Assembly (NCBI GenBank): GCA_003993805.1
Contig: RSEF01000003.1
Coordinates: 85,479,595-85,543,594, forward strand
Direction: 5' to 3'
Origin: Himantopus leucocephalus
Lineage: Eukaryota; Chordata; Aves; Charadriiformes; Recurvirostridae
DNA length: 64,000 bases
Position 1 is the stretch's first letter; every line of letters starts with the position of its first letter. The translations under genes and the position numbers were made by a program. The notes below the pieces were generated by a model. That model saw only the letters and a list, made by a program, of their open reading frames with translations, did not search any database and had not been told where the DNA came from. This document shows positions 25,001 to 34,200 of this stretch, piece by piece.

Positions 25001-27871
25001 CCCAGGGAGGCTGTCAAATTCTTGGAAGCTTTATGATTTCAAAAGTCCTGAGTAACCTCATCCAAAAATCCTTGACAACCTGCACTGAGGAGGAGACTGG
25101 GACAGAGAACTTCCCTGGATCCTTTCCAACCCAAATTATTTTGTGGTTCTAGATCACGTACAACCTGAGCAACCTGGAAGATCTCCCTGCTCGTTGCATG
25201 AGGGTTGGACTAGATGACCTTCGAAGGTCCCTTCCAACTCAAACCATTCTATGATCTTTAAGTTGTTTCAGAACTTTTGGTTGTACATCTGTGCACCATC
25301 AGTTCTTCTTTCACCCAAGTCAGAATATTCATCTGTTACAAGAATGCATCCAAGATACAGATCTCTTCAATATCTTAGCAGTGAAGGGTGAAATGGAGAA
25401 ATAGTTTAGCTTCCCAGTAGTACAACTGTTTTTATTTCTCCTTTTTAACTCCTGATCACATAGCAACCCAACTGATTCCTTCTCAAGCTTGCTCTTTCTG
25501 ATGCAGATGAAGAATCTTTTTTGCACTTCCACTATGCGATGTAGCTCCACTTTGCAACTAACTTTGCGACAACTTCCTAGTTTATACTCTTCTTCATTGG
25601 CATCAGCAACACATTTTCATACTGTAAAGGATGTTTTTCAGCTCAAACAATCCCTCAAACCTTAGCATCACTTTTCTGATCCCACTTTTGTTCAACTTTA
25701 TGCATTTCAATTTTATTTCCTTCCCTTCCTTCAAGGTTTGTGTCACTTCTGTAGACCTTGTTTTGCATGCTGCTTCTTTTTTATGCTGTAGTTAGTCTTA
25801 ACACTTCAGCAACTACCATTTCGCAGATTAACACACCTGAAAAAATTGCTGTTCTAAGAAACCTCAATTTCAAGCCGCTAAGGATTTGAAAATCTGGCCT
25901 GTCTGACCCACGAGCTAAATTTCTCTATTGCCATCCTGGTGCTGGATTTTGCTGTCTTTCATTTTTCAAGCCACTATATACTCAATTTTTTCCTCAAGTT
26001 TTGGTCAACAGTACAGACCATGGCATACCCTTTAGATACCCTCCTAACTTCACATTATTATTTACTCTCAAACTATTTGAAAACAATAATTTCACCAGAA
26101 CCTTAACTAAAACTGCTTCTCCAATTCCCTGTGAAGATTCTGCATACAATTACACTAGGTGCAGTCACTAAACTACTCTGACCCAAACAGATGTATGGAG
26201 AAAGAATACCATTTCTTGTTGCACCTCCAGTCTGTAAGTTTGTTATTTCATCAAATATATAAGATTAATGCATTAGCATACCCTTTCAGCTAGCTTCTGA
26301 GCTTGAAGTGGAAGATCTTGTGCTAAGCAATTACTAGAACTGTCTTCTGTTACAGAAGCAATGGAAAGCTGGAAATCAGCAACATGCCTGAAAAAAAGAA
26401 CAGATGAAAATCAGAAAAAAACCCTGTTGAAACGATGGGGAGATTTGGCAGATCCAACCTGACTCTCCATATGACAAGTCTACTTGGCAAACATAAACCA
26501 GTCAGAGATACCTGAAAGTTCACTATGTTTAAAAAGCTGCAATAGGAGGCCAAATATTACCTTTGCTCTAACTAATACAATCGGAAGGTAGATATGGTGA
26601 CAACACCATTTCAAAATGAACAAAAATTATGCTCATGAATAAATGTAATTTACTTGCTAACACCATTACACCTCTCAAGCAGGACAATGAAAACATCCAT
26701 AACTTCACATTGGTTCTAAGCAGTTTTACATCCAGATCACTAACACTGAAACATTTGCCATTCAACCACTGCCTATAATTTGTACAGCTTTTTAAGCAAT
26801 TCTATTTGTTTTGAGCTTGCTTGAAAAATACAGCAATTTAATTAGATTTAGGTATCTTCTTATAATTGGATTGGTGTATTAGACTAGGTTTGTTTTTTTC
26901 TGCATTTCTATTTCCCTAAAGTCCTGTTAAGCTCTTGCAATAATAAGCACAACAGAAAATAACAAAACATGACACAACATTGTACGATAAAATGTAAACA
27001 CTACCGTTTTTTGGAGACAGGTACTGCAGATATGGACTTTATTAAATTTTCTGGTGGCAGATCCAAAACCTTTGAAAGCTAAATTTGCAATAAAGAACAA
27101 AGTGGCATAAGCAAAAAAGATCCAGGAAAAATACTCCTCCCCGTTTAAATACTCGCGGGGCATGCATCATTTATATCCGAAAGAAAATTTCAACCCAGGT
27201 TAAAAAAAAAACCAACAAGTTTTTATTAACTATTATAAGCAATACAAAACACATGCAATACAAACCCATGAAATGTTAAAGGAGCCTTAGAAAAAGTGAC
27301 ACAAAACACCATGTATAGCTGCTTCCCCCCCTCTGTCTCCCCCCCCCGAAGGATCCCCTCAAACCCTCACATGCCTTTGTCGACTTACCCAGCCGCTACA
27401 CCTCACTTAGCTTATCCCCCACCCAGCAAGCGGCGGACGAGGAGGTCCGTACCGCGCCAGGGCCTCGCTAATAAGCTACGAGCGGCTGGATTCCTGCCAA
27501 GGGGAAGAGCCTCCCGATTAACCGCTCAGAGGCCCACAGCCCACGGAGAGCGGGAAACCGCGTTAACGCTTTCGGCATGGCAGGTGGCGGCAGGGGTCCT
27601 AAGGGGGACCGGGGGGGACGGCGGTGCTGTCACAGCTCCCGCCAAGGGCTCCCCTCAGCGAGGGGCGGGGCGAGGCAGCCCGCGCGGGCCTCTCTGGCAC
27701 CGGGTCGGACCCACTGTAAGACGNGGGGGGGGGGGGGGGCGTAGGGTGTGTGTGTGGATGAGGGCGCAAATGGGGAAGGCTCGGTTATGGCGCGGCCCTA
27801 ACCCGAGCAAGCTGCGGGAGGGAGCGGCGTACCTGGGAAGCGATGCTTCTCCGAAAGGAACAGGCTGCCAT
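4019..27871 (-). CDS. RARS2: RARS2, mitochondrial arginyl-tRNA synthetase (5' part, coding exons 1-12; 3' part off the left edge)
   Basis: RARS2 attaches arginine to mitochondrial tRNA-Arg in the matrix, using ATP. Twelve minus-strand exons join in frame to give 346 residues, compared with about 578 for the human enzyme as I remember it. The N-terminus is rich in Ser, Arg and Ala, as expected of a mitochondrial presequence. Residues about 20-110 match the ArgRS N-terminal domain. The class I catalytic domain follows: HIGH at residues 143-146, [11 protein letters not shown] at 171-181, DEYSGESFY at 265-273 and MRSDGTSLY at 315-323. Every exon joins in phase and all splice sites are GT-AG except the GC donor of intron 11. 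The rest of the catalytic domain and the anticodon-binding domain must lie left of position 1. The gene is head to head with ORC3. Identity is very secure: motifs, exon phases and synteny agree. In humans RARS2 mutations cause pontocerebellar hypoplasia type 6. Confidence 0.97.
4960..5470. repeat. Degenerate minisatellite-like patch
   Basis: The phrase CAGC-(A/T)-ACTGGAG and variants recur near 4967, 5017, 5280, 5391 and 5454, together with repeated GGGA-TCCAC and ACATG-like words. The patch is clearly richer in G and C than the flanking intron. Spacing is irregular, about 50-65 bp in places, so this is an old, decayed tandem array at best. The 144-residue open frame across it has no recognisable domain. 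Confidence 0.45.
5480..5580. repeat. TA/CA-TG microsatellite
   Basis: Alternating purine-pyrimidine sequence rich in ATAC, GTGT and TATATA. It includes an 18-bp perfect palindrome at 5548-5565 (GTGTGTATATATACACAC). A second short TG-rich stretch lies at about 5690-5718. Confidence 0.8.
6449..6544 (-). CDS. RARS2: RARS2 coding exon 11 (ends at a GC donor)
   Basis: Encodes the end of codon 294 to residue 325 plus two bases of codon 326: [11 protein letters not shown], then [13 protein letters not shown]. The SDGTSLY block is characteristic of ArgRS. The exon ends at AAG|GCAAGT, a GC donor. Exon 12 starts with one base completing an Arg codon, so a GC donor is needed to keep the frame. Confidence 0.94.
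6545..7157 (-). other. RARS2: RARS2 intron 10
   Basis: Short intron between exons 10 and 11. No other feature is visible. Confidence 0.85.
7158..7264 (-). CDS. RARS2: RARS2 coding exon 10
   Basis: Encodes residues 259-293 and two bases of codon 294: [15 protein letters not shown] then [22 protein letters not shown] is a conserved ArgRS block. The acceptor is TTTCAG. The donor AC|GTATGA is weaker than average but is the only one that joins exon 11 in frame. Confidence 0.95.
7265..9151 (-). other. RARS2: RARS2 intron 9
   Basis: AT-rich unique-looking intron; I see nothing else in it. Confidence 0.85.
9152..9307 (-). CDS. RARS2: RARS2 coding exon 9
   Basis: Encodes residues 207-258, phase 0 at both ends: [12 protein letters not shown], then an acidic helix, then [20 protein letters not shown]. 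The human protein has [17 protein letters not shown] here. The acceptor is TTTAG and the donor AAG|GTATAA. Confidence 0.95.
9308..12850 (-). other. RARS2: RARS2 intron 8
   Basis: Contains a minus-oriented CR1 fragment at its right end (9543-9800). The rest is AT-rich. A 197-codon minus-strand open frame at 10519-11112 has no recognisable domain and a composition typical of AT-rich noncoding DNA. A short local duplication of gtctctgctgc-atggcc occurs near 12655-12705. Confidence 0.85.
9543..9800 (-). mobile_element. CR1 LINE 3'-end fragment
   Basis: Begins with tcatagaatcatagaat, the reverse complement of the CR1 3' terminal repeat. It continues through the diagnostic ggttggaagggacc, cctccagggatgg, ccacctccctgggcagcc and ccctttcagtgaaaaa blocks. 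This is a classic 5'-truncated CR1 inserted in minus orientation in RARS2 intron 8. It supports an avian origin. Confidence 0.92.
12851..12927 (-). CDS. RARS2: RARS2 coding exon 8
   Basis: Encodes residues 181-206, [10 protein letters not shown] up to PLQHLFE, ending in phase 0 at GAG|GTAAGT. The acceptor is AAG rather than CAG or TAG. It continues the catalytic domain after the LGDWG block. Confidence 0.93.
12928..16613 (-). other. RARS2: RARS2 intron 7
   Basis: A 3.7-kb AT-rich intron. No transposon, RNA gene or exon-like block recognised. Confidence 0.85.
16614..16697 (-). CDS. RARS2: RARS2 coding exon 7
   Basis: Encodes residues 153-180 and one base of codon 181: [15 protein letters not shown] then [13 protein letters not shown]. 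The NYLGDWG block is invariant in ArgRS and lies in the Rossmann-fold active site. The acceptor is CCAG and the donor G|GTATGT. Confidence 0.96.
16698..18209 (-). other. RARS2: RARS2 intron 6
   Basis: AT-rich intron with nothing else recognised. Confidence 0.85.
18210..18265 (-). CDS. RARS2: RARS2 coding exon 6 (HIGH motif)
   Basis: This short exon encodes residues 134-152 and one base of codon 153: [19 protein letters not shown]. It contains the class I synthetase signature HIGH (143-146), which binds ATP and is preceded by the usual SPN-AKxFH lead. The acceptor is ACAG and the donor G|GTAAGT. Confidence 0.97.
19262..19440 (+). mobile_element. CR1 LINE 3' fragment, interrupted by an assembly gap
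   Basis: The left side has gaggagaaggatctgggggt-cctggtagat, a common CR1 segment. The right side, after the Ns, has ggtcccttccaactctga-aaattc and ends in the repeated ccgtgattccgtga 3' terminus. The missing middle is plausibly more CR1. Confidence 0.8.
19306..19405. other. Assembly gap, exactly 100 N
   Basis: One hundred Ns, the usual placeholder for a gap of unknown size, inside a CR1 element. Open frames across it are meaningless. Confidence 0.98.
19554..19651 (-). CDS. RARS2: RARS2 coding exon 5
   Basis: Encodes residues 102-133 and two bases of codon 134. It includes [14 protein letters not shown] and KSELFS, matching the human TVLQQVIEDGSKYG. It forms the end of the N-terminal domain and the lead-in to the catalytic domain. 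The acceptor is TTTAG and the donor CAG|GTAAGA. A CR1 fragment and a 100-N gap lie only about 150 bp downstream in intron 5, but the exon is intact. Confidence 0.95.
19652..22981 (-). other. RARS2: RARS2 intron 4
   Basis: A 3.3-kb intron holding a homopolymer and N block at 22522-22565. A somewhat GC-richer stretch near 20390-20580 is of unknown origin. Confidence 0.85.
22522..22565. repeat. Poly-C/poly-C/poly-T block with two Ns
   Basis: Thirteen C, NN, a short A-rich spacer, thirteen C, then ten T. This looks like a homopolymer sequencing or assembly failure; the true lengths are uncertain. Confidence 0.85.
22982..23065 (-). CDS. RARS2: RARS2 coding exon 4
   Basis: Encodes residues 74-101 in phase 0, including CDAVVSEIS and [12 protein letters not shown], part of the ArgRS N-terminal domain. 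The acceptor is CTAG and the donor AAG|GTAAGT. Confidence 0.95.
24686..24755. repeat. 35-bp tandem duplication (two copies)
   Basis: Unit 24686-24720 is repeated at 24721-24755 with two differences (gatgacatgacc becoming gataacatgaca). It is followed by two copies of ctggtctattca. Confidence 0.9.
24982..25150 (+). mobile_element. CR1-like LINE 3' fragment (older copy)
   Basis: Contains ttcccagggaggctgt, a degraded middle, and cctggatcctttccaaccc ending in ttgtggttct, the layout of a CR1 3' end. It is more diverged than its neighbour. Confidence 0.7.
25151..25256 (+). mobile_element. CR1 LINE 3' fragment
   Basis: Contains gggttggactagatgacctt, then aaggtcccttccaactc, and ends in attctatgatct, the CR1 terminal repeat. 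It lies directly after another CR1 3' end in the same orientation. Confidence 0.85.
26282..26387 (-). CDS. RARS2: RARS2 coding exon 3
   Basis: Encodes the end of codon 38 to residue 73, including HVADFQLS and LQAQKLAER. Human RARS2 has VADFQLS and VQAKRLAEK at the same place. The acceptor is a T-rich tract plus CAG, and the donor AGG|GTATGC. Confidence 0.94.
26388..27004 (-). other. RARS2: RARS2 intron 2
   Basis: Short intron; nothing else recognised. Confidence 0.85.
27005..27078 (-). CDS. RARS2: RARS2 coding exon 2
   Basis: Encodes residues 14-37 and two bases of codon 38. It reads [20 protein letters not shown] then VSKK, close to the human [20 protein letters not shown]. The acceptor is TTTAG and the donor CG|GTAGTG. 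This is the start of the ArgRS N-terminal domain after the presequence. Confidence 0.94.
27079..27832 (-). other. RARS2: RARS2 intron 1, running into the CpG island
   Basis: The left part is AT-rich. From about 27400 it is GC- and CpG-rich and includes an E2F-type word and a GC box. It holds a G-run with an N at 27724. Confidence 0.85.
27550..27557 (+). promoter_or_regulatory. E2F consensus word (GCGGGAAA)
   Basis: Exact reverse complement of TTTCCCGC, the E2F site. It lies in RARS2 intron 1 inside the CpG island, about 670 bp upstream of the ORC3 ATG. ORC genes are often E2F targets, but a single 8-mer in GC-rich DNA is weak evidence. Confidence 0.35.
27833..27871 (-). CDS. RARS2: RARS2 coding exon 1
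   Basis: Encodes residues 1-13, [13 protein letters not shown], ending in phase 0 at a CAG|GTACGC donor. The start ATG (27871-27869) has a strong context, GCC before it and G after it. The peptide has three positive or hydroxyl-rich patches and no acidic residue, as in a mitochondrial targeting sequence, and resembles the human start MACGFRRAIA. Confidence 0.93.
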
Positions 27872-28223
27872 GGCTGCGCCGCCAGGCGGAAGGTCGTAGC
27901 CGCCCCTTCCCCCCCNCCCCCCCCCCCCCCCCTTCATTCCGCCCGCCCAGGGGTGGGCTGGGTCGCACCATTCTCTGGACGGGGGTGGGAGGGGGAAGGA
28001 AGAGCCCATCGGTCCCGCCTTTGCGCGCAGGAGGTGCGCTAGAGGTAGAGGGTTGTCCCACCGTGCAGGCGGAGGGGGGAGAGCGGCGAAGTGAGCCCCT
28101 CAGGCCGGAGCGTTTCAGCGGAGCCAGGCGGCCGGCCCGGAGGGTCCCTCCCCCTGGGGTTCCGGTGGCGGCGGCGGGGCGGCCTGTCCGGTATCGCTGG
28201 GCCTGTGGCGCCAGAGGGGCGAC
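27872..28223. promoter_or_regulatory. Shared 352-bp intergenic core promoter, RARS2 to the left and ORC3 to the right
   Basis: This is the whole distance between the two ATGs, so both 5' UTRs and the core promoter must fit here unless a noncoding first exon exists elsewhere. There is no ATG on the plus strand before 28224, so the ORC3 leader has no plus-strand upstream AUG within this stretch. A C-run with an N (about 27909-27932) lies only about 40 bp upstream of the RARS2 start, and its true length is unknown. Confidence 0.85.
27909..27932. repeat. Poly-C run interrupted by an N
   Basis: About 23 C with one N at 27916, in the shared promoter. A similar G-run with an N lies at 27724-27739. 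Both are probable homopolymer length errors. Confidence 0.85.
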
Positions 28224-28247
28224 ATGAGCACGTGCTCCGTCTCCAAG
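28224..28247 (+). CDS. ORC3: ORC3 coding exon 1
   Basis: Encodes residues 1-8, MSTCSVSK, with donor AAG|GTGAGG. Human begins MATSSMSK, then GCFVFKP, which is exactly where exon 2 starts here. The start context is GAC ATG A (purine at -3). Confidence 0.92.
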
Positions 28248-31200
28248 GTGAGGGAGTGGGGGGTGAGGGCCGCTCTCCAACCGCCGCACCGGGGGGGCGG
28301 AGGGCCGCGGCCGCCGGGTTTCGCTCCCGCCCTGCCTCGGCGGCCCGGGGGGGCGCCTCGTACGGCGAGCGGGGCCGGCGTGCCCAAGGGGCTGGCTGCT
28401 CCCCCGCCTCGGCGGGACGGGGGACTTCGTCCGAGCTGAGGGGCGCCCCTCGGGGCCGTCCCTGCCGGGGCCGCCTGAGGGGAAGAGGGCGGTTGTGCGG
28501 GTGCTGGCGGAGCTGGCCCGTAGGTTTGCCCTGTCTGCCTCTCGCGTCCTGCGGCTGCTCCTGCCTTCATCGCCGCCGTTTCCCTCATGCCCTGTGCCCA
28601 GGCTGCCAGCTGCCCTGTCCCCCGGTCTGGTCCTTTCCCTTGCTGTCTCAAGCCTTGGTGGCTTCTTCATCCGTGGCCTGGCGCCCACTCGGTCCCGCTT
28701 TACCCAAGGCACTTTCTCTTCTCACCACAAACACTCAGCCCTCCCCGCCTCGCCCCTCTGTCCTGTCCGCACACGGCAAGGGGTTGTACTTGAAGGGAAC
28801 CTCACCAAGAACTGAGCGCTGAGTACGCTGTGTTGCGGCTGTCGGTATTGCCGCTTCCAGCTGAAGTCTGTTGGCATGGCTTGCTGCCGCTTTGAAACGC
28901 TCGTTGCGCCTTCCCCCAGAACTAATTTAGCGGAGAAATAAAAAAATAAAAGTCCTGTCGCTCACGTGTAATATTAAATATCTGTTATCACCTTAATGTT
29001 TCTGGGCTGAAAGCTTTTATCTGGCCTGTAGTCAGGGTTGGCGGTAGGGAGAGTGCGTTCATCCGAGTGTTAATAGGTGGTGAGACTTAAAACGTTGTGT
29101 TGGAACGTTTAACGTACTTCCTGTCTGGCTTGATCGTGTAGTGAACGATAGCAGTGGTTCACTGCAGGAAGGGATGTATTTTGTCATCAGAAGGCTCCTC
29201 TCCCTTGTGTGTTTTTCACTGACTTGTGATGTGCAGCTGGGTCCTTGGGTGGGGGAGTCACTGTGCAGGTTATTACCTTTAGTAGTAAAGGGAAGTACTT
29301 CCAAACAGAGTTAAAACTTAATCCAAACCAAGTTGATTTACCTTTCAAAAATGACTGTTGCCGTTAAGTAGTTAGGTAGTGAAAGGTGTATCCTTCCCTT
29401 GCCCCCAGTGTCTTATATGTAATACTCTTTTGCCATTTTATATTCTGGTCTCTGCTACACTCAGTGGTGTAGGGAAACCCAATGCTTGTAAAGCATTAAA
29501 TAATAGTTATGTTTCATTTGACTTAAAATACTGTTTCTTCTTTTATAGACGTGATTTACAGTTAGTTTGGCTGATTCCAGTTGTGCTCTTGTGGATTACT
29601 GTTCTGACACATTGTGTGTACTGCAGCATAAATAAGGCTGTAGCATAGCTTTTTGTAGCAGAATTGTTCCAAAGTGTTTAGAATCTGTAGAATAACCACA
29701 ACTTCTGTCCAGCCAGTTTTAGATGGTAGCTAATATACGTGGTAAAATGGACAGTATCTGAAGGCATCTCCAATTCATAAGGCTGTTTTTCAGAGGAGGA
29801 CGATACTGTTACCAGTGTTGTACTGCAATTTCTTATTTGTATCAGAAGGGAAATAACCTGTCCAAAGTCACCCAACAGACTAGTGCCTGTGATCAAAATT
29901 GAACATGCTTCTGGAGTTCTAGTTTCACTGTATCATTCTTATGCTAGTGGCTGAACTATCCTAGGTTGAGTTCAGTGATCTTTGCTTGCATAAGCATCTC
30001 CATTGAGAAATATGGGATTGAATCAGTTTATTTATCTTGAACACTTGTGTGTTTCCTTCCCCCTTGCTGTAGCACAGGAACCTCCAGTGGGAGTTTGGGA
30101 ATGCATATGATTTGAAGAGTTATAATAATTTCCTATATAACAGAAAAGAGGTGAGTTTTTATTTGAGAGGATGAGGGAAGAAATTTCAGATTTTCTAGAG
30201 GTAAAAGAAAAAAATTCTCCAGAATTCAAAGCTTAATACTTGTGTTTTATTTCTTCCTCCTCCTTTGTGATGAAACTGATCTAACTGGGAGATGACTTCC
30301 TTGGAGCCAGGGTTTTTATTCATCTGAACCTTTTCCCATCCATTTGTCATTATGCTTCTAACCATCTTTATGTTTTCGAGTTGGGATGCACGTGTCCTCT
30401 GTAGCTAGGGCATGTCATTGTCTTTTGTATGTGACTTACCTTTTCTATGCATCCCAGCCTCTGGCTTTTTTTTTTTTCTTTTGTTTTGTTTTTAACTGAA
30501 ACAGTTCTGAGAAAACTCTATTGATGTGTCTTCAGGGAATTACTTTCTCTTCATTCTAAATGTGCTGGAGGTTATGAGAAGTTTAAAGAATCTGCTGCTG
30601 TTCTAGTTGATGGTTGAATTGAAGAACATAATGAAAAGGTGAAAAAGTTCCTCCCAGATGTGCTGGGATACTGCTTCCACTAGTTTTCCAGCTTGAAACA
30701 GGAATATAAAGGGACAACACGCAAATTGATATCCTTAAGATGCTGGCAGTTCAGTTCAAATTGTTGGTTTAATGAAGCACTGAAATTAAAGGAGAATAAA
30801 GTGGCTTTAGGTGCCAGTCAGATTGATGCTCATGTTGAAGTTTGTATTTTTTTGCTATTCTCTAGGGCTGCTTTGTATTTAAACCAAGTCCCAAGAAGAG
30901 AAGGGTGTCTCAGAAAACAGGTTAGTGCATTTTGATATATGTTGCTATGCTTGGGTTAATCCTGGAAGATTTACCACATCTGACGGAATTCTGTCATAGC
31001 TGTGTGAGGATTTCTGTTGCTCCTTGATGTCCATATTGCTGAAAACTCATTTCTTCAGGGAACCCCAGCAAATTGTTGGCTAGTGTAAATGGTTTTTTTC
31101 ATCTCCAGCAGTCAAGATCATATTGCTATCTTTGTCTTTGCAATTATTTTTTTTATAGGAGAACTCCTTTCCCTGCTACCATAAATTGTTTACTGACTGA

Positions 31201-34200
31201 CAAACTGTTTATCTGAAGAGTCTGAGTGAGCCACTTCTAAGCTATGGGAGTCAAAAATGATTTCCCATTCATAAGTGTCGTCATATTCTTGTCTTGACGA
31301 AAAGAAGAAAGAAAAGCCAGTTGTGAAGATTTCATGGCTTCTGTCCACTGGTGTTTATTATATGTATTTTCTTTTATCCAGACTATATGCTATGTATACA
31401 GGTTTCTTGTCATTTGAGGAAGAATGAACAGGACTGACTCTTATTGGAGCCACAAATAATGCTGCTTAAATAGTTGCTGTTTGAGACTCAGTTAGGAAAC
31501 TTACTGTTCTTATTCCCAGGTTAAACTTTCTTGGGCAGCACCAGAGCTGTCAAAAGGTGTGACAATTTGTATTAAAAAAAAAAAAAACTGGAGGGGAAAG
31601 TATCGAGGCCGCATTTTTGTGGAAGTCACCATGGGCTCATTCATTACCAGAGGGACTTACTGTAACACCTGCTTCAAAATTAATCCCAAATTATTTTTTC
31701 CGTGAGAGTTGGAACATCTGTAGCTCAGGGAATGAGGCAGGGAAATAGAATCCAGTCTGTCATTCCAAGTCATTGCAAGATAAATAAAACAACAACCAAG
31801 ACCTATGCACTTAAAGCACATCTAAATTTTACCCCTTACTGGTTATTATGGTTTAGTTTATGCAAGATTAGTAATGCTTGGATAAATCCTACTAAACATG
31901 TTGTTCTAGTTAGCAAATGCTTTGAGACAGAAAAATAAATTTGACTGAGCTACCCCTAAAAGAGAGGGGTGGGCTAGTTTGGCTGCTTGCAGCAGTTGGT
32001 TAGAATGGTGTTCTAAATAAACAGTACTTTGATGTGCATCTATCCAGTTTGGAATTCCAAACCTGTGAATTGTGAAGTTTCAGTTGTGACACTTCACAGT
32101 ATTGATAGTTGATAATACTCTTGCGCCCCACAAAAGGCCTTCTATGCACATTTGCACCTGTAGTTTGAGTTTTGGTGGTATAAAAATGATACTATGCCTT
32201 TGGTAGTATAAAAATAATATTACCAATAATGTGGTGGCTGCATTTTCTTTAACTAAAAGCCTAAGACCTGTGTAATCAGAGTGGGTTATTTATTTTAAGT
32301 GATTTTTCTTAGGGATACAAATGAGGTGTTAGTTTAGGGGAGACAATGAAACGGGAGGATGAGGGGTGCCTCTTGTTCTTCATTGACAGCTGTTTGGGGT
32401 GTTTTTAATGCTTTGGGAGGTTGAATGCACTCATCAACTGGTTCTTTTTTAGTGATCAAACCACTGCTGATGCTCCATTGAATGGTGACCAAATGGACAT
32501 TAATGGCTAGCAAATTAAATTTTTTTATATGTGTATGTTTAGAAAAAATCAATTGTTATGTTTAATGTCACCTTGTAGCAACAGTTCACAGCTGTTTACA
32601 TAATCTTCAGCCTTTGTGTTCTTCCAGGTGGTGTTAATGAAGCCTTAAAGCTACACCAGGCCTCCTAAATGTACGCTGGGAGTAGAAGGATGGTTCCAAG
32701 CCTGTGCTTTTTTTTTTTTTTTTTTTTTTAAGGGAAATGTAGACTGTGTGAATGCAGGAGGAAAAACAACAAGAAAAATCTCACTCAGTTATACTAGTTT
32801 CTGTTCACTCTCCCATTTTACTCCCAGCGCTGTCCTTCCTTCTTAGTTGGAAGCTGGTGGAAAGATTCTATACTCACTTCTGTGAGGCAGAGCAGCACCT
32901 GGGAAGCCAGATTTATTCAGAAAATGTGCCAAGACACTGTTTTACTGAAAAGGATCTGATTCTCCTTTTCTATTTCATAAAGAGCATGTATAGATGTGAG
33001 AGGCAATTTAGAAGTGAGTCAGAAACGTAGGCCTGGTTTGCGCTTTAAAGTTTTGCTTGCACAGTTTTGTTGGTTAAACGTATTTTTAAAAAATAAATAA
33101 ATCTGTGTTTCATGTAACCTCACAGACCTTTTCCAGTATACCTTATTATTTTCAGGAATTTGTCTTAGCTACATCTTCCCTGGGGAACAGAAGGGATTTT
33201 CATGTATGTATTCTTTCTGGTTCATATCTGACTATATTAGTGAAGGAGGATTGAACGCTTAATAGGTGAAAGTGACCCACAAAACTTTCTGAAGCAAGGG
33301 AAAGGTTTTTTTTTTTTTTTAATTTCTTTTATTTTAATAATAAAGGCTCATTGCTCTGGTTTAGTCTTTAACTTATCTGGGAATTGAGATGGAGTCCAGT
33401 TCTTTACCTTTTGCCTGCATACTCGGGTAATAGATTCTGCCTGGTCCCTCCCTTATTCTGCCGCAGACCAGCAGTTAATTAATTGGTAAAGAGAAAAGGC
33501 ATTTCCCTCAGATATATACGTATATTAAGATGTTCTTTTTTCAGTTGTGTGCTTTGTTTTCTTCTCAATAAAAATGTTTTGCTTTAATAATCTTATTTGT
33601 GCTTGCCTTTGCTTTCTGTCTTTCTAGCTAATGATTTCGGAGAAAAAAAAGATGATTCAGAGGATACTGAGTTGCGATTTGTTACTTGTCAGTCTTTATG
33701 GAACAGGATCAAATCAGAAACAGAGGTGAGTCTTGCACCTAATAATAAAGCAGTGTTTTGCCTCTATAACAACACAGCTTGCTTCTTTGTTTCTGGAGGT
33801 GATGTTTTTTACAGGCTTAAAAGGGCAATTAGTTAAAGCAATAAAAGGGACAGAAATACAGACCAAGACTGAAATCCCTGTCCAGAATACAAAATAGCAA
33901 TAATAAATCCATCAATTACACATTACTTCTAACCACAGAACTACACGCTTTTGCTGCTTCAAGCTGCTGCTTCTAAGTTTCTCTTCTTACTAATTGTCCT
34001 TTTTATTAATTCCTGGCATACTACTATTTTCTACCTTCAATTCAGTTATGTGCTTGCCAGCCCTCTGAAGATTTTAGGCTGCTCTTGACCTCAGTGTTAC
34101 AGAGTTCATAGCAGCCCAGGACTCACAGTGAACTTACGTGAATACAACTGCATGGATATCAAATACTGAATGACACAGCTGCAAGCATAGTCTATTGAAT

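Larger units (their letters stand above)
23066..26281 (-). other. RARS2: RARS2 intron 3
   Basis: Contains a 35-bp tandem duplication (24686-24755) and two adjacent CR1 3' ends (24982-25256). The rest is unremarkable. Confidence 0.85.
27400..28500. promoter_or_regulatory. CpG island over the RARS2/ORC3 bidirectional promoter
   Basis: About 1.1 kb of CpG-dense sequence centred on both first exons, the only such stretch in the window. The core between the start codons (27872-28223) has no TATA-like box. It has GC boxes at 27939-27948 (CCGCCCGCCC) and 28176-28182 (GGGGCGG), plus GGGGCGGGG at 27662-27670. Divergent CpG-island promoters of this type usually drive housekeeping genes with dispersed start sites. 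The limits are judged by eye. Confidence 0.85.

Noticed and set aside
27296..28822. Long open frames (up to 304 codons, some above 240) on both strands across 27.3-28.8 kb
   Set aside because: They lie in a CpG island where stop codons are rare, overlap on opposite strands, cross N runs and are rich in Gly, Arg, Pro and Ala. The real exons here are only RARS2 exon 1 and ORC3 exon 1.
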